This document shows, piece by piece, positions 47,568-55,995 of a stretch of 64,000 bases of DNA. The DNA comes from Desulfobacterales bacterium (lineage in GTDB: Bacteria > Desulfobacterota > Desulfobacteria > Desulfobacterales > JADGBH01): the NCBI GenBank assembly GCA_015231595.1, contig JADGBH010000012.1, positions 16,142-80,141 on the forward strand. The letters run 5' to 3'. The position numbers and the translations under genes were made by a program. How positions within the stretch are numbered: position 1 is the first letter of the stretch; the number at the start of each line of letters is the position of its first letter. The notes beneath the pieces are model-generated. The model saw only the letters and a list, made by a program, of their open reading frames with translations. It was not told where the DNA came from and ran no database searches.

Positions 47568-48551
47568 TCATAATAACTCATTTTTTCTATGACATGCAAC
47601 AAAATGATTATTCTCAAAAATCTCTAATTCAGGCTTTAATTCAAGGCAAACATCTTTATAATGGGGACATCTTGTATTAAAGCCACATCCCTTAGGGGGG
47701 GTGATTGGAGAAGGAACTTCTCCTTGGAGTATATTTTTATCGCTTTTTTTGTTGGGATCAGGAACAGGGATTGCTGAAATTAAAGCTTTAGTATAAGGAT
47801 GAATCGAATTTTCATATATTGTATCTGCATCTGCATACTCAACTATTTTTCCAAGATACATAACCGCAATATAATCCGATATATGTTTAACAACAGCAAG
47901 GTCATGGGCAATAAACATATATGTAAGGCCTAATTCTGATTGAAGGTCTAAAAGCAGGTTTAATATTTGGGATTGAATAGACACATCAAGAGCTGAAACA
48001 GGCTCATCACAAATTATAAGCTTCGGGTTAAGAGCTATTGCCCTTGCAATTCCGATTCGCTGCCTTTGGCCTCCACTAAATTCATGGGGAAATCTAAATT
48101 CTGAATCTTTTGGGAGTTCAAAGCGATGTAAAAGTTCTTTGACTTTCTCTTTTCTTTCTTTTGACGTTCCTACTCCGTGTATAATAAAAGGTTCTTCAAG
48201 AATATATCCGATTGTATGCCTTGTATTAAGTGATTCAAAAGGATCTTGGAATATCATTTGTATGTCGCTTCTAATCTTTCTTAATTCTTTTGCTTTTAAT
48301 TTTAAAAGATTATCCCCATTAAAAATAACTTCTCCTTCATTAGGTTCATAAAGTCTTAAAACAGCTCTTCCCAATGTAGTTTTACCACATCCAGATTCTC
48401 CAACAAGACCAAAAGTCTGGCCTTGTTGGATTTTAAAAGATACTCCATCAACAGCATAAACCTTTCCAATCTTTCTCCAAAATATACCTCCGTATATTGG
48501 AAAATGAACTTTTAAATTTTTTATTTCAAGGATAAATTCAGATTCAGCCAT
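47568..48551 (-). CDS. oligopeptide/dipeptide ABC transporter ATPase (OppF/DppF type)
   Basis: The 327-residue ATPase has Walker [19 protein letters not shown], signature [15 protein letters not shown], Walker [15 protein letters not shown], and the C-terminal oligopeptide_HPY region with [10 protein letters not shown] and further cysteines typical of OppF/DppF. These ATPases pair with an OppD-type partner, encoded four bases upstream. No permease or binding-protein gene is adjacent, so substrate cannot be told; peptides or nickel are family options. Confidence 0.9.
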   Translation of the reverse strand: MAESEFILEIKNLKVHFPIYGGIFWRKIGKVYAVDGVSFKIQQGQTFGLVGESGCGKTTLGRAVLRLYEPNEGEVIFNGDNLLKLKAKELRKIRSDIQMIFQDPFESLNTRHTIGYILEEPFIIHGVGTSKERKEKVKELLHRFELPKDSEFRFPHEFSGGQRQRIGIARAIALNPKLIICDEPVSALDVSIQSQILNLLLDLQSELGLTYMFIAHDLAVVKHISDYIAVMYLGKIVEYADADTIYENSIHPYTKALISAIPVPDPNKKSDKNILQGEVPSPITPPKGCGFNTRCPHYKDVCLELKPELEIFENNHFVACHRKNELL

Positions 48552-48555
48552 ATTT

Positions 48556-49545
48556 TTATTCCTGTTCCGATTTTAACATATGGCAAGCAGCAAAATGTTC
48601 ATTGTTTATCTCAATCATTTTAGGCTCACTAACACATATATCTTTTACTTTATTACATCTATTTTGGAATCTGCATCCGTCTGGCATTTCATATAGACTC
48701 GGCACCATGCCTTTGATTGTTGGAAGTCTTGTTTTTCTTTTACTTTCAAGACGAGGAATTGATTCAAGAAGTCCAATAGTATAAGGATGCTGAGGATTAT
48801 GAAAAATATCATATACGTTGCCTATTTCTATAATTTTACCCCCATACATAACTGCAACATGATCACACATTTCAGCTACAACTCCAAGGTCATGGGTAAT
48901 AAGAATTATAGACATTTTATTTTCTGTTTGAAGAGCTTTCATAAGTTGCAATATTTGAGCTTGAATCGTAACATCAAGTGCTGTTGTAGGTTCGTCTGCA
49001 ATTAAAACTGAAGGATTACAAGCAAGAGCTATTGCAATCATTACACGCTGCCTCATGCCTCCAGAAATTTGATGCGGATATTCTCTTATTCTTTTTAAAG
49101 GATCAGGGATACCCACTTTTTCAAGCATTTTAATTGAATCCTCGAAAATATTATTAGCTTTTCCAGTATAACCATGGATTTTATATACTTCACTAATTTG
49201 TTTTCCGATAGTATGAACTGGATTTAAAGAAGTCATCGGTTCTTGAAAAATCATAGAAATTTTTTTCCCTCGTATTTCATGGAGCTTGTTAGGATTAAGC
49301 TTGACAATATCGACTTCTTTAAAAAAAATTTCACCATTTTCAATAAAAGCTGAAGGTTTTGGTAAAAGTCTCATTATAGAAAGAGCTGTAACAGTTTTAC
49401 CACAACCAGATTCGCCAACAATCCCAAGTATTTTACCTTTTTTTACTTCAAAGCTCACATTATCTACAGCTTTAAAAATTCCTAAATCTGTGTTAAACGC
49501 TACAGAAAGATTTTTAACCTCTAATATTTTATCATTATCGTACAT
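48556..49545 (-). CDS. oligopeptide/dipeptide ABC transporter ATPase (OppD/DppD type)
   Basis: The protein has Walker [19 protein letters not shown], signature [15 protein letters not shown], Walker [15 protein letters not shown] and the C-terminal block [16 protein letters not shown] with cysteines, as in OppD/DppD. It is the partner of the downstream OppF-type gene. The ATG at 49545 has an AGGTG site and is preferred over a GTG at 49554. The upstream neighbour, hypE, ends 34 bases away in the same direction, so the pair might be read through from the hyp genes. Confidence 0.9.
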   Translation of the reverse strand: MYDNDKILEVKNLSVAFNTDLGIFKAVDNVSFEVKKGKILGIVGESGCGKTVTALSIMRLLPKPSAFIENGEIFFKEVDIVKLNPNKLHEIRGKKISMIFQEPMTSLNPVHTIGKQISEVYKIHGYTGKANNIFEDSIKMLEKVGIPDPLKRIREYPHQISGGMRQRVMIAIALACNPSVLIADEPTTALDVTIQAQILQLMKALQTENKMSIILITHDLGVVAEMCDHVAVMYGGKIIEIGNVYDIFHNPQHPYTIGLLESIPRLESKRKTRLPTIKGMVPSLYEMPDGCRFQNRCNKVKDICVSEPKMIEINNEHFAACHMLKSEQE

Positions 49546-49579
49546 TATAGACACCTACAATAAGCAATATATATTTCTA

Positions 49580-50590
49580 TCAACAAATCCTTGGCAATCC
49601 TTCTTCTATTGGCATTTCTAAAATCCGTTTGGTCCCATACTGTGTTTTGATTATCACCCTACCCTTTGGTAATTTTTTGTTGATTTTTCCAATAATGGTC
49701 GAATCTTTTCCCAATGGATGATGTCTCATGATGTCAAGCGCTCGGCCTGCTGATCTATGGGATACCACAATAATACATTTTCCTTCATTGGCTAAACTCA
49801 ATGCATCTAAGCCAAACACATCCAATATTGTTCCAGTTTCAGGTCGAATCGGAATTAACCATTCATCCAAGCTCATCTCAAAACCAGTATCTATAGCAAA
49901 CTCATTTAAGGCTGCCGCCAATCCTCCACGAGTTGGGTCTCTTAAAGCATGAAGATCCGAGCCTATACCATTTATTATGTCCTGAACCATTGGCCATAAT
50001 ACAGCACAGTCGCTTTGGATATTAAGGTTTGGATCAATTTGATGCCGAGCATTTAAAATAGCTAACCCATGATCACCAATATACCCGTTGATTAATATAA
50101 CATCCTCTTCCATGATTTGAAACGGATGTATAGGTAATATTGATTGTTCAATCCCAATACCGGTAGTGTTGATAATAATTCCATCCAATTTATTTTTTTC
50201 CACTACTTTGGTATCTCCAGTTACAATCTTTACTCCAATGGATGTTGATGATTGCCCTATAGATGTTAAAATTTTTTTTAAGGAGGACAATGGAAATCCT
50301 TCCTCAATAATCAGTGCCAACGATAAGAACATTGGTTTTGCTCCATGCATGGCTAAGTCATTCAGTGTGCCACATGCTGCCAGTTTACCGATATCACCAC
50401 CTGGAAAAAATTGAGGAGACACGGTAAATGAATCGGTTGAAAAAACAATATTACCTTTTAATTCTCCTAAATTAACTGCATCCAGCGTTGGACCAAAGGG
50501 TTCTCCAAGGGAGGGTTTAATAAGCTCTTCTATTAGTTGATAACTTAATCGTCCACCAAATCCATGAGCTAATTTAACAACATCGTTCAT
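49580..50590 (-). CDS. hypE: hydrogenase maturation factor HypE (carbamoyl dehydratase)
   Basis: HypE accepts a carbamoyl group on its C-terminal Cys and dehydrates it to a thiocyanate, the source of the CN ligands of NiFe hydrogenase. The 336-residue protein ends exactly in PRIC, the invariant tail. The N-terminal part KLAHGFGGRLSYQLIEEL, GDTKVVEK and RDPTRGGLAAALNE match the PurM-like ATP-binding fold. Downstream partners HypD, HypC and HypF are encoded immediately upstream in the same run. A hydrogenase structural gene is not visible. Confidence 0.95.
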   Translation of the reverse strand: MNDVVKLAHGFGGRLSYQLIEELIKPSLGEPFGPTLDAVNLGELKGNIVFSTDSFTVSPQFFPGGDIGKLAACGTLNDLAMHGAKPMFLSLALIIEEGFPLSSLKKILTSIGQSSTSIGVKIVTGDTKVVEKNKLDGIIINTTGIGIEQSILPIHPFQIMEEDVILINGYIGDHGLAILNARHQIDPNLNIQSDCAVLWPMVQDIINGIGSDLHALRDPTRGGLAAALNEFAIDTGFEMSLDEWLIPIRPETGTILDVFGLDALSLANEGKCIIVVSHRSAGRALDIMRHHPLGKDSTIIGKINKKLPKGRVIIKTQYGTKRILEMPIEEGLPRIC

Positions 50591-50633
50591 CGTTATATTT
50601 CCTACATAAAATATGAATTTTTATCCAAATTAC

Positions 50634-51728
50634 TTAAATTTCCTTAAACACATAATGGGCTCGACAGGTGCCTTCTTGACTAACCATGCAGGGACCTTTA
50701 GGTGTAATCGGCGTACAACTGATTGAAAATAATGGGCAAGAACTTGGTTTCAAATGACCAAGCATGATTTGTGGACAAGAACAACCAGGCATGACATCTT
50801 CAACATTGTCTTCCTTGATCTGAAACCGTTTTTTGGCATTAATATGATCAAAATTTGATTTTAACTCAAAACCCGTATCTGGTAAATCTCCAATTCCTCG
50901 CCAAGCCGCTATATCTTTTTTGAACACCTGATTAAGGTAATATTGAGCTTTGGGATTGCCTGTAAATCGAACCGCTCTTTTATAGCAATTATCAACCATA
51001 GTTTTTTGCTCTTTTATCTGTTTTACAATAGACCATATCCCATTTAAAATATCAGATGGTTCAAACCCAGCAATGGCTGAGGCTCTACCATATTCATGGG
51101 GCAAGAATTCATAAACTTTTCCTCCAGTAATGATAGCGGCATGTCCTGGTAATAAAAAACCATTAATACGCATGATAGGATCTTCTTTTACCAGTGCCTG
51201 CAATGCAGTTGGCACATAGCGATGGCAGGGATAAATTGAAAAATTATTCGGAAGGACTCCTAAAAGCAGAGAAGCTACTGGAGCTGCTGTAGTTTCAAAT
51301 CCAACACTAAAAAAAATCACTTCCCTGTCAGGATTTTCGTGAGCCAGTTTAATCGCATCCAGCATGCTATAAACAATTCTAATATCAGCACCTTGGCTGC
51401 GTGTATCAGAAAGAGACCCTCCTGGAACTGGAATTCTCATTACATCTCCATAGGTTACCAAAAGATGTTTTGAATCCATCATAGCAAGTTTATTAGCTGC
51501 TACAATCATAGACGCTGGTGTAATACATACTGGACAACCTGGCCCCGCTATAAGATCAATTTGAGGCGGCAACAACTGGCGTAATGCATACCGACTAATC
51601 TCATGTTCATGCGTTCCGCATACGTGCATAATCGTAATCAGCTCCATATTTTTTGAAACCAAAACAATTTGTTCAGCTAAATGCTTAACCAGCTGCGGAT
51701 CCTTAAATGTATCAATCACAGACCACAC
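50634..51728 (-). CDS. hypD: hydrogenase maturation factor HypD
   Basis: HypD is the [4Fe-4S] scaffold on which the Fe(CN)2CO unit is built with HypC. The conserved HVCGTHEHEISRYALR and AGPGCPVCITP blocks are intact, as are the C-terminal cysteines in GCSCPQIMLG, CPLFSISC and GPCMVSQEGTCRAHY. The 364-residue length is normal. The start is a GTG at 51728 with GGAGGATAACC before it, only two bases past the hypC stop, so the two are tightly coupled. Confidence 0.95.
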   Translation of the reverse strand: MWSVIDTFKDPQLVKHLAEQIVLVSKNMELITIMHVCGTHEHEISRYALRQLLPPQIDLIAGPGCPVCITPASMIVAANKLAMMDSKHLLVTYGDVMRIPVPGGSLSDTRSQGADIRIVYSMLDAIKLAHENPDREVIFFSVGFETTAAPVASLLLGVLPNNFSIYPCHRYVPTALQALVKEDPIMRINGFLLPGHAAIITGGKVYEFLPHEYGRASAIAGFEPSDILNGIWSIVKQIKEQKTMVDNCYKRAVRFTGNPKAQYYLNQVFKKDIAAWRGIGDLPDTGFELKSNFDHINAKKRFQIKEDNVEDVMPGCSCPQIMLGHLKPSSCPLFSISCTPITPKGPCMVSQEGTCRAHYVFKEI

Positions 51729-51730
51729 GG

Positions 51731-51976
51731 TTATCCTCCATTGATAATAGGATTAAAAAAACCCATTTCATGAAATAGCTCAAGTGTTTCTTTTGCGGCG
51801 GATTCATCCATCACTTCTATAGCCATTCCGGCATGGGTTAACACATAATCCCCAATCTTTGGATGGTCTAAAAGCATCAGGTTAATCGTTATCAAGTTTC
51901 CACCACCAACATCAACTTTTCCAATAGTTCGCGTTTCATCCATTTGAATAAGGCGTAATGGTACTGCAACACACAT
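51731..51976 (-). CDS. hypC: hydrogenase maturation chaperone HypC
   Basis: The 81-residue protein starts MCVAVPLRLIQMDE. Cys2 is the residue that binds HypD and the iron precursor. GDYVLTHAGMAIEVMDE is the second conserved block. It lies four bases after the hypF-like gene and two bases before hypD, forming the core of the maturation operon. Confidence 0.95.
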   Translation of the reverse strand: MCVAVPLRLIQMDETRTIGKVDVGGGNLITINLMLLDHPKIGDYVLTHAGMAIEVMDESAAKETLELFHEMGFFNPIINGG

Positions 51977-51980
51977 AAAG

Positions 51981-53159
51981 TTAATCCTTCATAAAATTAG
52001 CGATAAAAACTTGACCAATAGAAAGTGCATCATCCCCTGGACTAAATTTTTTAGGCAATAAGAATACAAGCCCATCCTTTTCCAGCAATCTCTTCAATTC
52101 ATTTGAAAATAGCCGATTAAAAAAACAGCCTCCACTACCTACAATAGTATGAGTCTGATAAAATTCTGCCAAAGATAATGCTGCCTGTGCAACTGCTTTG
52201 GCGATGCTTAAATGGAATCCTCTGGCCAACTTAGGTGTATCCATGGATACAATTCTATCTAAATCAAAAAGCCCGATGGGATCAATCAAAAAAAATCCAT
52301 TTTGCTGTGTTATAGTATAATCTAAAACTATATCTGAAGATTCGCTGGCAGCTATTTTTTCCAAATCAATGGCTGCTTGGGCATCTGCTTTGCTGGACAA
52401 GCATACCCCTAAAATAGCACTAGCCACATCAAACCATCTGCCAAGGGAGCTAGTAGAAACTTGGTTTAATTTTAATTGAAGGGCTTTTTTATACATGGAT
52501 AAATTAATATCTTTTAATCCCATTCTGGATGCCCATGCAAGAATTGAAGAATCCTTTACTCCTCTTTCTATCATAGCTGATATGGCTATCCGATATCCAT
52601 CTCGCACAGCTTTATCTCCGCCAAGAAGATTAAGTGGTGCAAATGCCCCTGCTCGTGTTAAGCCTTTTTGAAGATCCCCAATAAAAAACTCTCCACCCCA
52701 AATTGTGCCATCATCCCCATAACCAGTGCCATCAAAAGACAGTCCAACTATAGGTCCCTTAATTTCATACTCAGCCAAAATTGATGCAATATGAGCTCTA
52801 TGATGTTGAACTACTATGACATCCAAATTATGATCTTTTGCTATATCATAAGCAATTTGGCTGCTGTAATAAAAGGGATGTTTATCACACACCAAACTGG
52901 GCTTATCAGAACACCGATGAATCATATTTTCCACCTGCAACAATAAAAGCTCTTGATGGTCAGGATCCGCCAAATCTCCGTTATCAGTCCCAAAATAGAT
53001 AAATTTTTCTTTAGCCAGAACTGCTTTGGACTTTATGTCCCCTCCCAGTCCAATCAGATTCTTTTGAAACCAAAAATTTTTAAATTGATGAGCAGTTATC
53101 ATGTCATGTCTCTCTTCAAAGTCCGAATTAGACCATTTATATTCATCTAACATCACCAT
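51981..53159 (-). CDS. hypF: HypF C-terminal half only (carbamoyltransferase domain)
   Basis: The 392-residue product covers only the Kae1/carbamoyltransferase half of HypF: LIGLGGDIKSKAVLAKEKFI starts that domain, then HHRAHIASILAEYEIKG with metal-binding His, SFDGTGYGDDGTIWGGEFF, and GSGGCFFNRL near the end. Full-length HypF is about 750 residues and begins with acylphosphatase, two zinc fingers and a YrdC domain; none of these is present. The gene starts at an ATG with about 35 non-domain residues, and the region upstream is an IS200-like element. It can still transfer carbamoyl to HypE, but would need carbamoyl-AMP from elsewhere. Confidence 0.85.
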   Translation of the reverse strand: MVMLDEYKWSNSDFEERHDMITAHQFKNFWFQKNLIGLGGDIKSKAVLAKEKFIYFGTDNGDLADPDHQELLLLQVENMIHRCSDKPSLVCDKHPFYYSSQIAYDIAKDHNLDVIVVQHHRAHIASILAEYEIKGPIVGLSFDGTGYGDDGTIWGGEFFIGDLQKGLTRAGAFAPLNLLGGDKAVRDGYRIAISAMIERGVKDSSILAWASRMGLKDINLSMYKKALQLKLNQVSTSSLGRWFDVASAILGVCLSSKADAQAAIDLEKIAASESSDIVLDYTITQQNGFFLIDPIGLFDLDRIVSMDTPKLARGFHLSIAKAVAQAALSLAEFYQTHTIVGSGGCFFNRLFSNELKRLLEKDGLVFLLPKKFSPGDDALSIGQVFIANFMKD

Positions 53160-53325
53160 AATGTTTTTTTAACTGATACCTCCCTTAATATTAAATCACA
53201 ACAGATTTTCTTGTTCAACACTTTGTCTTTAAATAGTCACAAACCACCACCAAAGGTGGTGGCTTGAAATGCGAACCGCTCAAAGCGGATAAAAATGTTA
53301 CCCACCTAAAAGTGGCATGTTTTTG

Positions 53326-53752
53326 TTAAAAAAGTTTTAGTTGATCAAAACGAAGATCCTCTTCCTCTTGCCTTTTTATATATTCTTTCACAATTTTTTC
53401 ATCTCTACCAATCGTAGATACATAGTATCCCGAGCCAAAAAATGCTGTCCTGTAAAGTTCTTTTTGTAACCCATATAATTTTTTGCTATATGTATTGCAC
53501 TTTTTCTTTGATAAATCCAACAATTTGAGCTACCGAATATTTTGGCGGAATTGCGATCATCATATGCACATGATCTACCATAAGATGTCCTTCTATAATT
53601 TCACACTCCTTTTGCTTAGCAAGCTCTCTCAGCAATTCACCTAAATATTTGCGTAATTCCTTATATAATGCTTTTTTTCTATATTTCGGAATCCAAACTA
53701 TATGATACTTGCATTCCCATTTGGAATGATTTAAACTTCCTATATTTTGCAT
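53326..53752 (-). pseudogene. tnpA: IS200/IS605 transposase TnpA, frameshifted
   Basis: The first frame (53752 downwards) reads MQNIGSLNHSKWECKYHIVW, then the HUH motif VDHVHMMIAIP, and stops after about 88 residues. The next stretch, with SAIHIAKNYMGYKKNFTGQH, continues in a second frame, and the end (GYYVSTIGRDEKIVKEYIKR, with the candidate catalytic Tyr) in a third. At least two frameshifts are therefore needed to join the parts. The two open frames at 53486-53752 and 53326-53523 are these fragments. Confidence 0.85.
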
Positions 53753-53754
53753 AA

Positions 53755-53803
53755 AAAAGCCTCCTCATAATATGCCTTAAGCAGTCCACAATAGGAGGCT
53801 TTT
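53755..53803. terminator. hairpin just upstream of tnpA
   Basis: Perfect 11-base arms AAAAGCCTCCT and AGGAGGCTTTT enclose a 27-base loop. The plus-strand reading ends in CTTTT, as a terminator would. It lies directly before the tnpA start, as is seen in IS200 elements where such a hairpin blocks read-through transcription into the transposase gene. Confidence 0.6.
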
Positions 53804-53938
53804 CATTCATCCCTGTAAAAGTCAAACTTTAGGAGTCGCCCGGCAAAGCCGGGGGTTTACTATAGAAATTATAGTACCCATAACTCCAAAACCAAACATT
53901 ATAATTTCGTTTCATATTATCACCCGTTTATTACATAT

Positions 53939-55663
53939 TTATTTTATCAAAATATCTTTTTCATACAAGTTATCGCCTATGACTAAAACATCTAATCCTG
54001 TAGTTAAAAAACCTGCTAACGCATCCTCTACACTATGAATTATAGGCTTACCCATTATATTAAAACTTGTGTTTAGCAATATTGGAATGCCTGTTATTTG
54101 ATAAAATTCATGAATTAATTCGTAATAACGTTCATTCCATTCTCGCTTGATTGTTTGCAAACGACCTGTTCCATCCGCATGAACTACTCCTGGTACACGA
54201 TTTTTTACTTCTTCCTTGAATTTTAAAGTCCGCTCCATATAAGGAGATTCCTGATAATTTTCGAAGTATTCATGGCCAAATTCATGCAATATGGAAGGGG
54301 CAAAAGGCCGATATTCTTCTCGAAATTTAACCCTTGAATTTAAAATATCTTTTACCTCAAGAGAACGAGGATCTGCAAGAATTGATCTATTTCCTAAAGC
54401 TCTTGGGCCAAATTCAGCTCGTCCTTGAACCCATCCGATAATTTTGCCCTGGGACAGCAATTCTGCTGTTCTTTTTATAACAGTCATGCCTTGAGGAAGA
54501 CTGCTTTTTAAGTTACTAAATTTACGCATATTTTCAATTGTTTTAGAAGACATGCTCGAACCAAGATAAGGGGTTTGATACTTTGCTCTGCTTTCTTTAG
54601 GCGGATTATCTTCATAGTAAGCGAGTAAAGCAGATCCGATAGCATTGCCGTCGTCTCCTGGTGCTGAAAAAATAAACAAGTTTTTAAAAGCTGTCGTTTC
54701 TAATATTTTACCATTATAAGCGGAATTTAAACCACAGCCGCCGGATAAAATTAAATTGTCAGAAATACCAAGACGATAAACATCCGTTAAAATATTAGTC
54801 ATCATTTCTGAGAAAAAAAGCTGCCCATTATAAGCAAGGTCTGCTGAATTAAGAATTGGCTCATCAGCTTTACGCCTCATTTTACGGAGTTCTACAAACA
54901 TCCTAAACAAAGAGCCTTGGGGAATAATTTTGCCTTTTTTTATGTAAAGAATATTTTTTAATTTTTGATAAATTTCTTCGTTAAACTTACCATAAGGAGC
55001 AAGCCCCATAATTTTCCATTCTTCTCCTGCAATTGGATCAAATCCGCATGCGTAGCAAAGATGACTGTAAAATAAACCAATACTTGCCAATGAATTTTTA
55101 AACTCTTTAATTTGTTTTAACTTGCCATTTTGATAATGAAAAAATCCTGTTGAATAAAACTCACCTGATGCGTCAACTACAACGCATACAGCTTCTTTAA
55201 ATGGGCTTGTATAGCAAGAAGTAGCGGCATGGGTTAAATGATGTTCATATCCTTTAAAAATAACTTGTTTATCAGGATATTTTTCATGGTAGCGAAGTCG
55301 TAAATTACTTCCAACATGATCAAGATTAGAAACAATTCCCGTCATTAAGTTGAGATAATATTCATATTCATCTCTGGGAACACGATATTTTATAAGGGAA
55401 AAAAGAAATTTGTATAAAAACAATGTCCTTCTCCACATTTTTTTACTCCAACTATTAGCTACAATGATATCTGCTCCTTTTTCGCAGTATTCATCAATAA
55501 GTTTTGATATACGACCAATATCGTCTGGAATACTATTCCATCCCCGTTTATTTTGTAAATACCGCTCTGAATCTTCGGAAAAACAAATGTTTCCTTTAGA
55601 GTCAACGATTGATATGGCTGGATCATGGCAGGTACACGCAAGACCAATATAATTACGAATCAC
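53939..55663 (-). CDS. O-carbamoyltransferase, NodU/CmcH/TobZ family
   Basis: The 574-residue protein starts IGLACTCHDPAISIVD and has EHHLTHAATSCYTSPF with metal-binding His, VVDASGEFYSTGFF, SGGCGLNSAYNGKI and FGPRALGNRSILADPR, the conserved blocks of the family (N-terminal Kae1-like plus C-terminal YrdC-like halves). Members carbamoylate sugars, antibiotics or surface glycans from carbamoyl phosphate. The start is a GTG at 55663 with an AAGGAG site seven bases away. It lies upstream of the hyp genes, separated by the IS element; a functional link to HypF is not proven. It stands alone. Confidence 0.9.
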   Translation of the reverse strand: MIRNYIGLACTCHDPAISIVDSKGNICFSEDSERYLQNKRGWNSIPDDIGRISKLIDEYCEKGADIIVANSWSKKMWRRTLFLYKFLFSLIKYRVPRDEYEYYLNLMTGIVSNLDHVGSNLRLRYHEKYPDKQVIFKGYEHHLTHAATSCYTSPFKEAVCVVVDASGEFYSTGFFHYQNGKLKQIKEFKNSLASIGLFYSHLCYACGFDPIAGEEWKIMGLAPYGKFNEEIYQKLKNILYIKKGKIIPQGSLFRMFVELRKMRRKADEPILNSADLAYNGQLFFSEMMTNILTDVYRLGISDNLILSGGCGLNSAYNGKILETTAFKNLFIFSAPGDDGNAIGSALLAYYEDNPPKESRAKYQTPYLGSSMSSKTIENMRKFSNLKSSLPQGMTVIKRTAELLSQGKIIGWVQGRAEFGPRALGNRSILADPRSLEVKDILNSRVKFREEYRPFAPSILHEFGHEYFENYQESPYMERTLKFKEEVKNRVPGVVHADGTGRLQTIKREWNERYYELIHEFYQITGIPILLNTSFNIMGKPIIHSVEDALAGFLTTGLDVLVIGDNLYEKDILIK

Positions 55664-55995
55664 AAATCTCTCCTTAAAATAATATATTTATATGATTTAG
55701 ATATAGGAAATAGTTTAAAAAAGGATATAGCATAAATCAATAAGGGGTGCTATTTTTTTATAAATTTTAACCCTATAATGTCCTCAAAATTTAGATCAAA
55801 AATTTTAACGCATTATGTGATATAATGCTTGAGTTTTCGAAAAATAATTAGAGTTAAATTCAGAGACATGGTATATAATTTGTATATTGCATTCAAGATA
55901 AAAATATGTTTTGTTTAAGGAATGTTTCATGAAAATACCATGTATTGCGTTTCCCAATTGAATCAAAAGGGAAACGCAATAACTTCTTCATGGCA
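55664..55995. other. 332-base spacer with strong hairpin
   Basis: No gene is visible. The region is AT-rich, with an inverted repeat GCATTAT/ATAATGC around 55811-55829 and the strong stem listed separately near 55943. It serves as the promoter region of the carbamoyltransferase gene. Confidence 0.5.
55943..55981 (-). terminator. 13-base stem hairpin downstream of the membrane-protein gene
   Basis: TATTGCGTTTCCC and GGGAAACGCAATA pair perfectly around a 13-base loop, and CCATG/CATGG lie just outside. It follows the minus-strand gene's stop by 14 bases and probably ends the operon. There is no T-run, so it may also be a stabilising hairpin. Confidence 0.55.

Larger units (their letters stand above)
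53240..53860 (-). mobile_element. IS200/IS605-type insertion sequence, decayed
   Basis: The element holds a tnpA gene on the minus strand and hairpin ends typical of this family, which move as single strands and have no terminal inverted repeats. On the low-coordinate side are CCACCACC-AAA-GGTGGTGG (53244-53262) and CCGCT-CAA-AGCGG (53276-53288). On the high side is CCCGGC-AAA-GCCGGG followed by GGTTTAC (53839-53860). It carries no tnpB. The tnpA frame is broken, so it can move only if a helper copy exists. Exact ends are estimated. Confidence 0.8.

Noticed and set aside
53244..53288. Short repeated hairpins resembling CRISPR repeats
   Set aside because: There is no regular repeat-spacer array. 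They are the end hairpins of an IS200-type element. No CRISPR array was seen in the window.
53486..53752. Intact small transposase gene
   Set aside because: The frame stops before the catalytic Tyr region, which lies in another frame, so it is a fragment of a broken tnpA.
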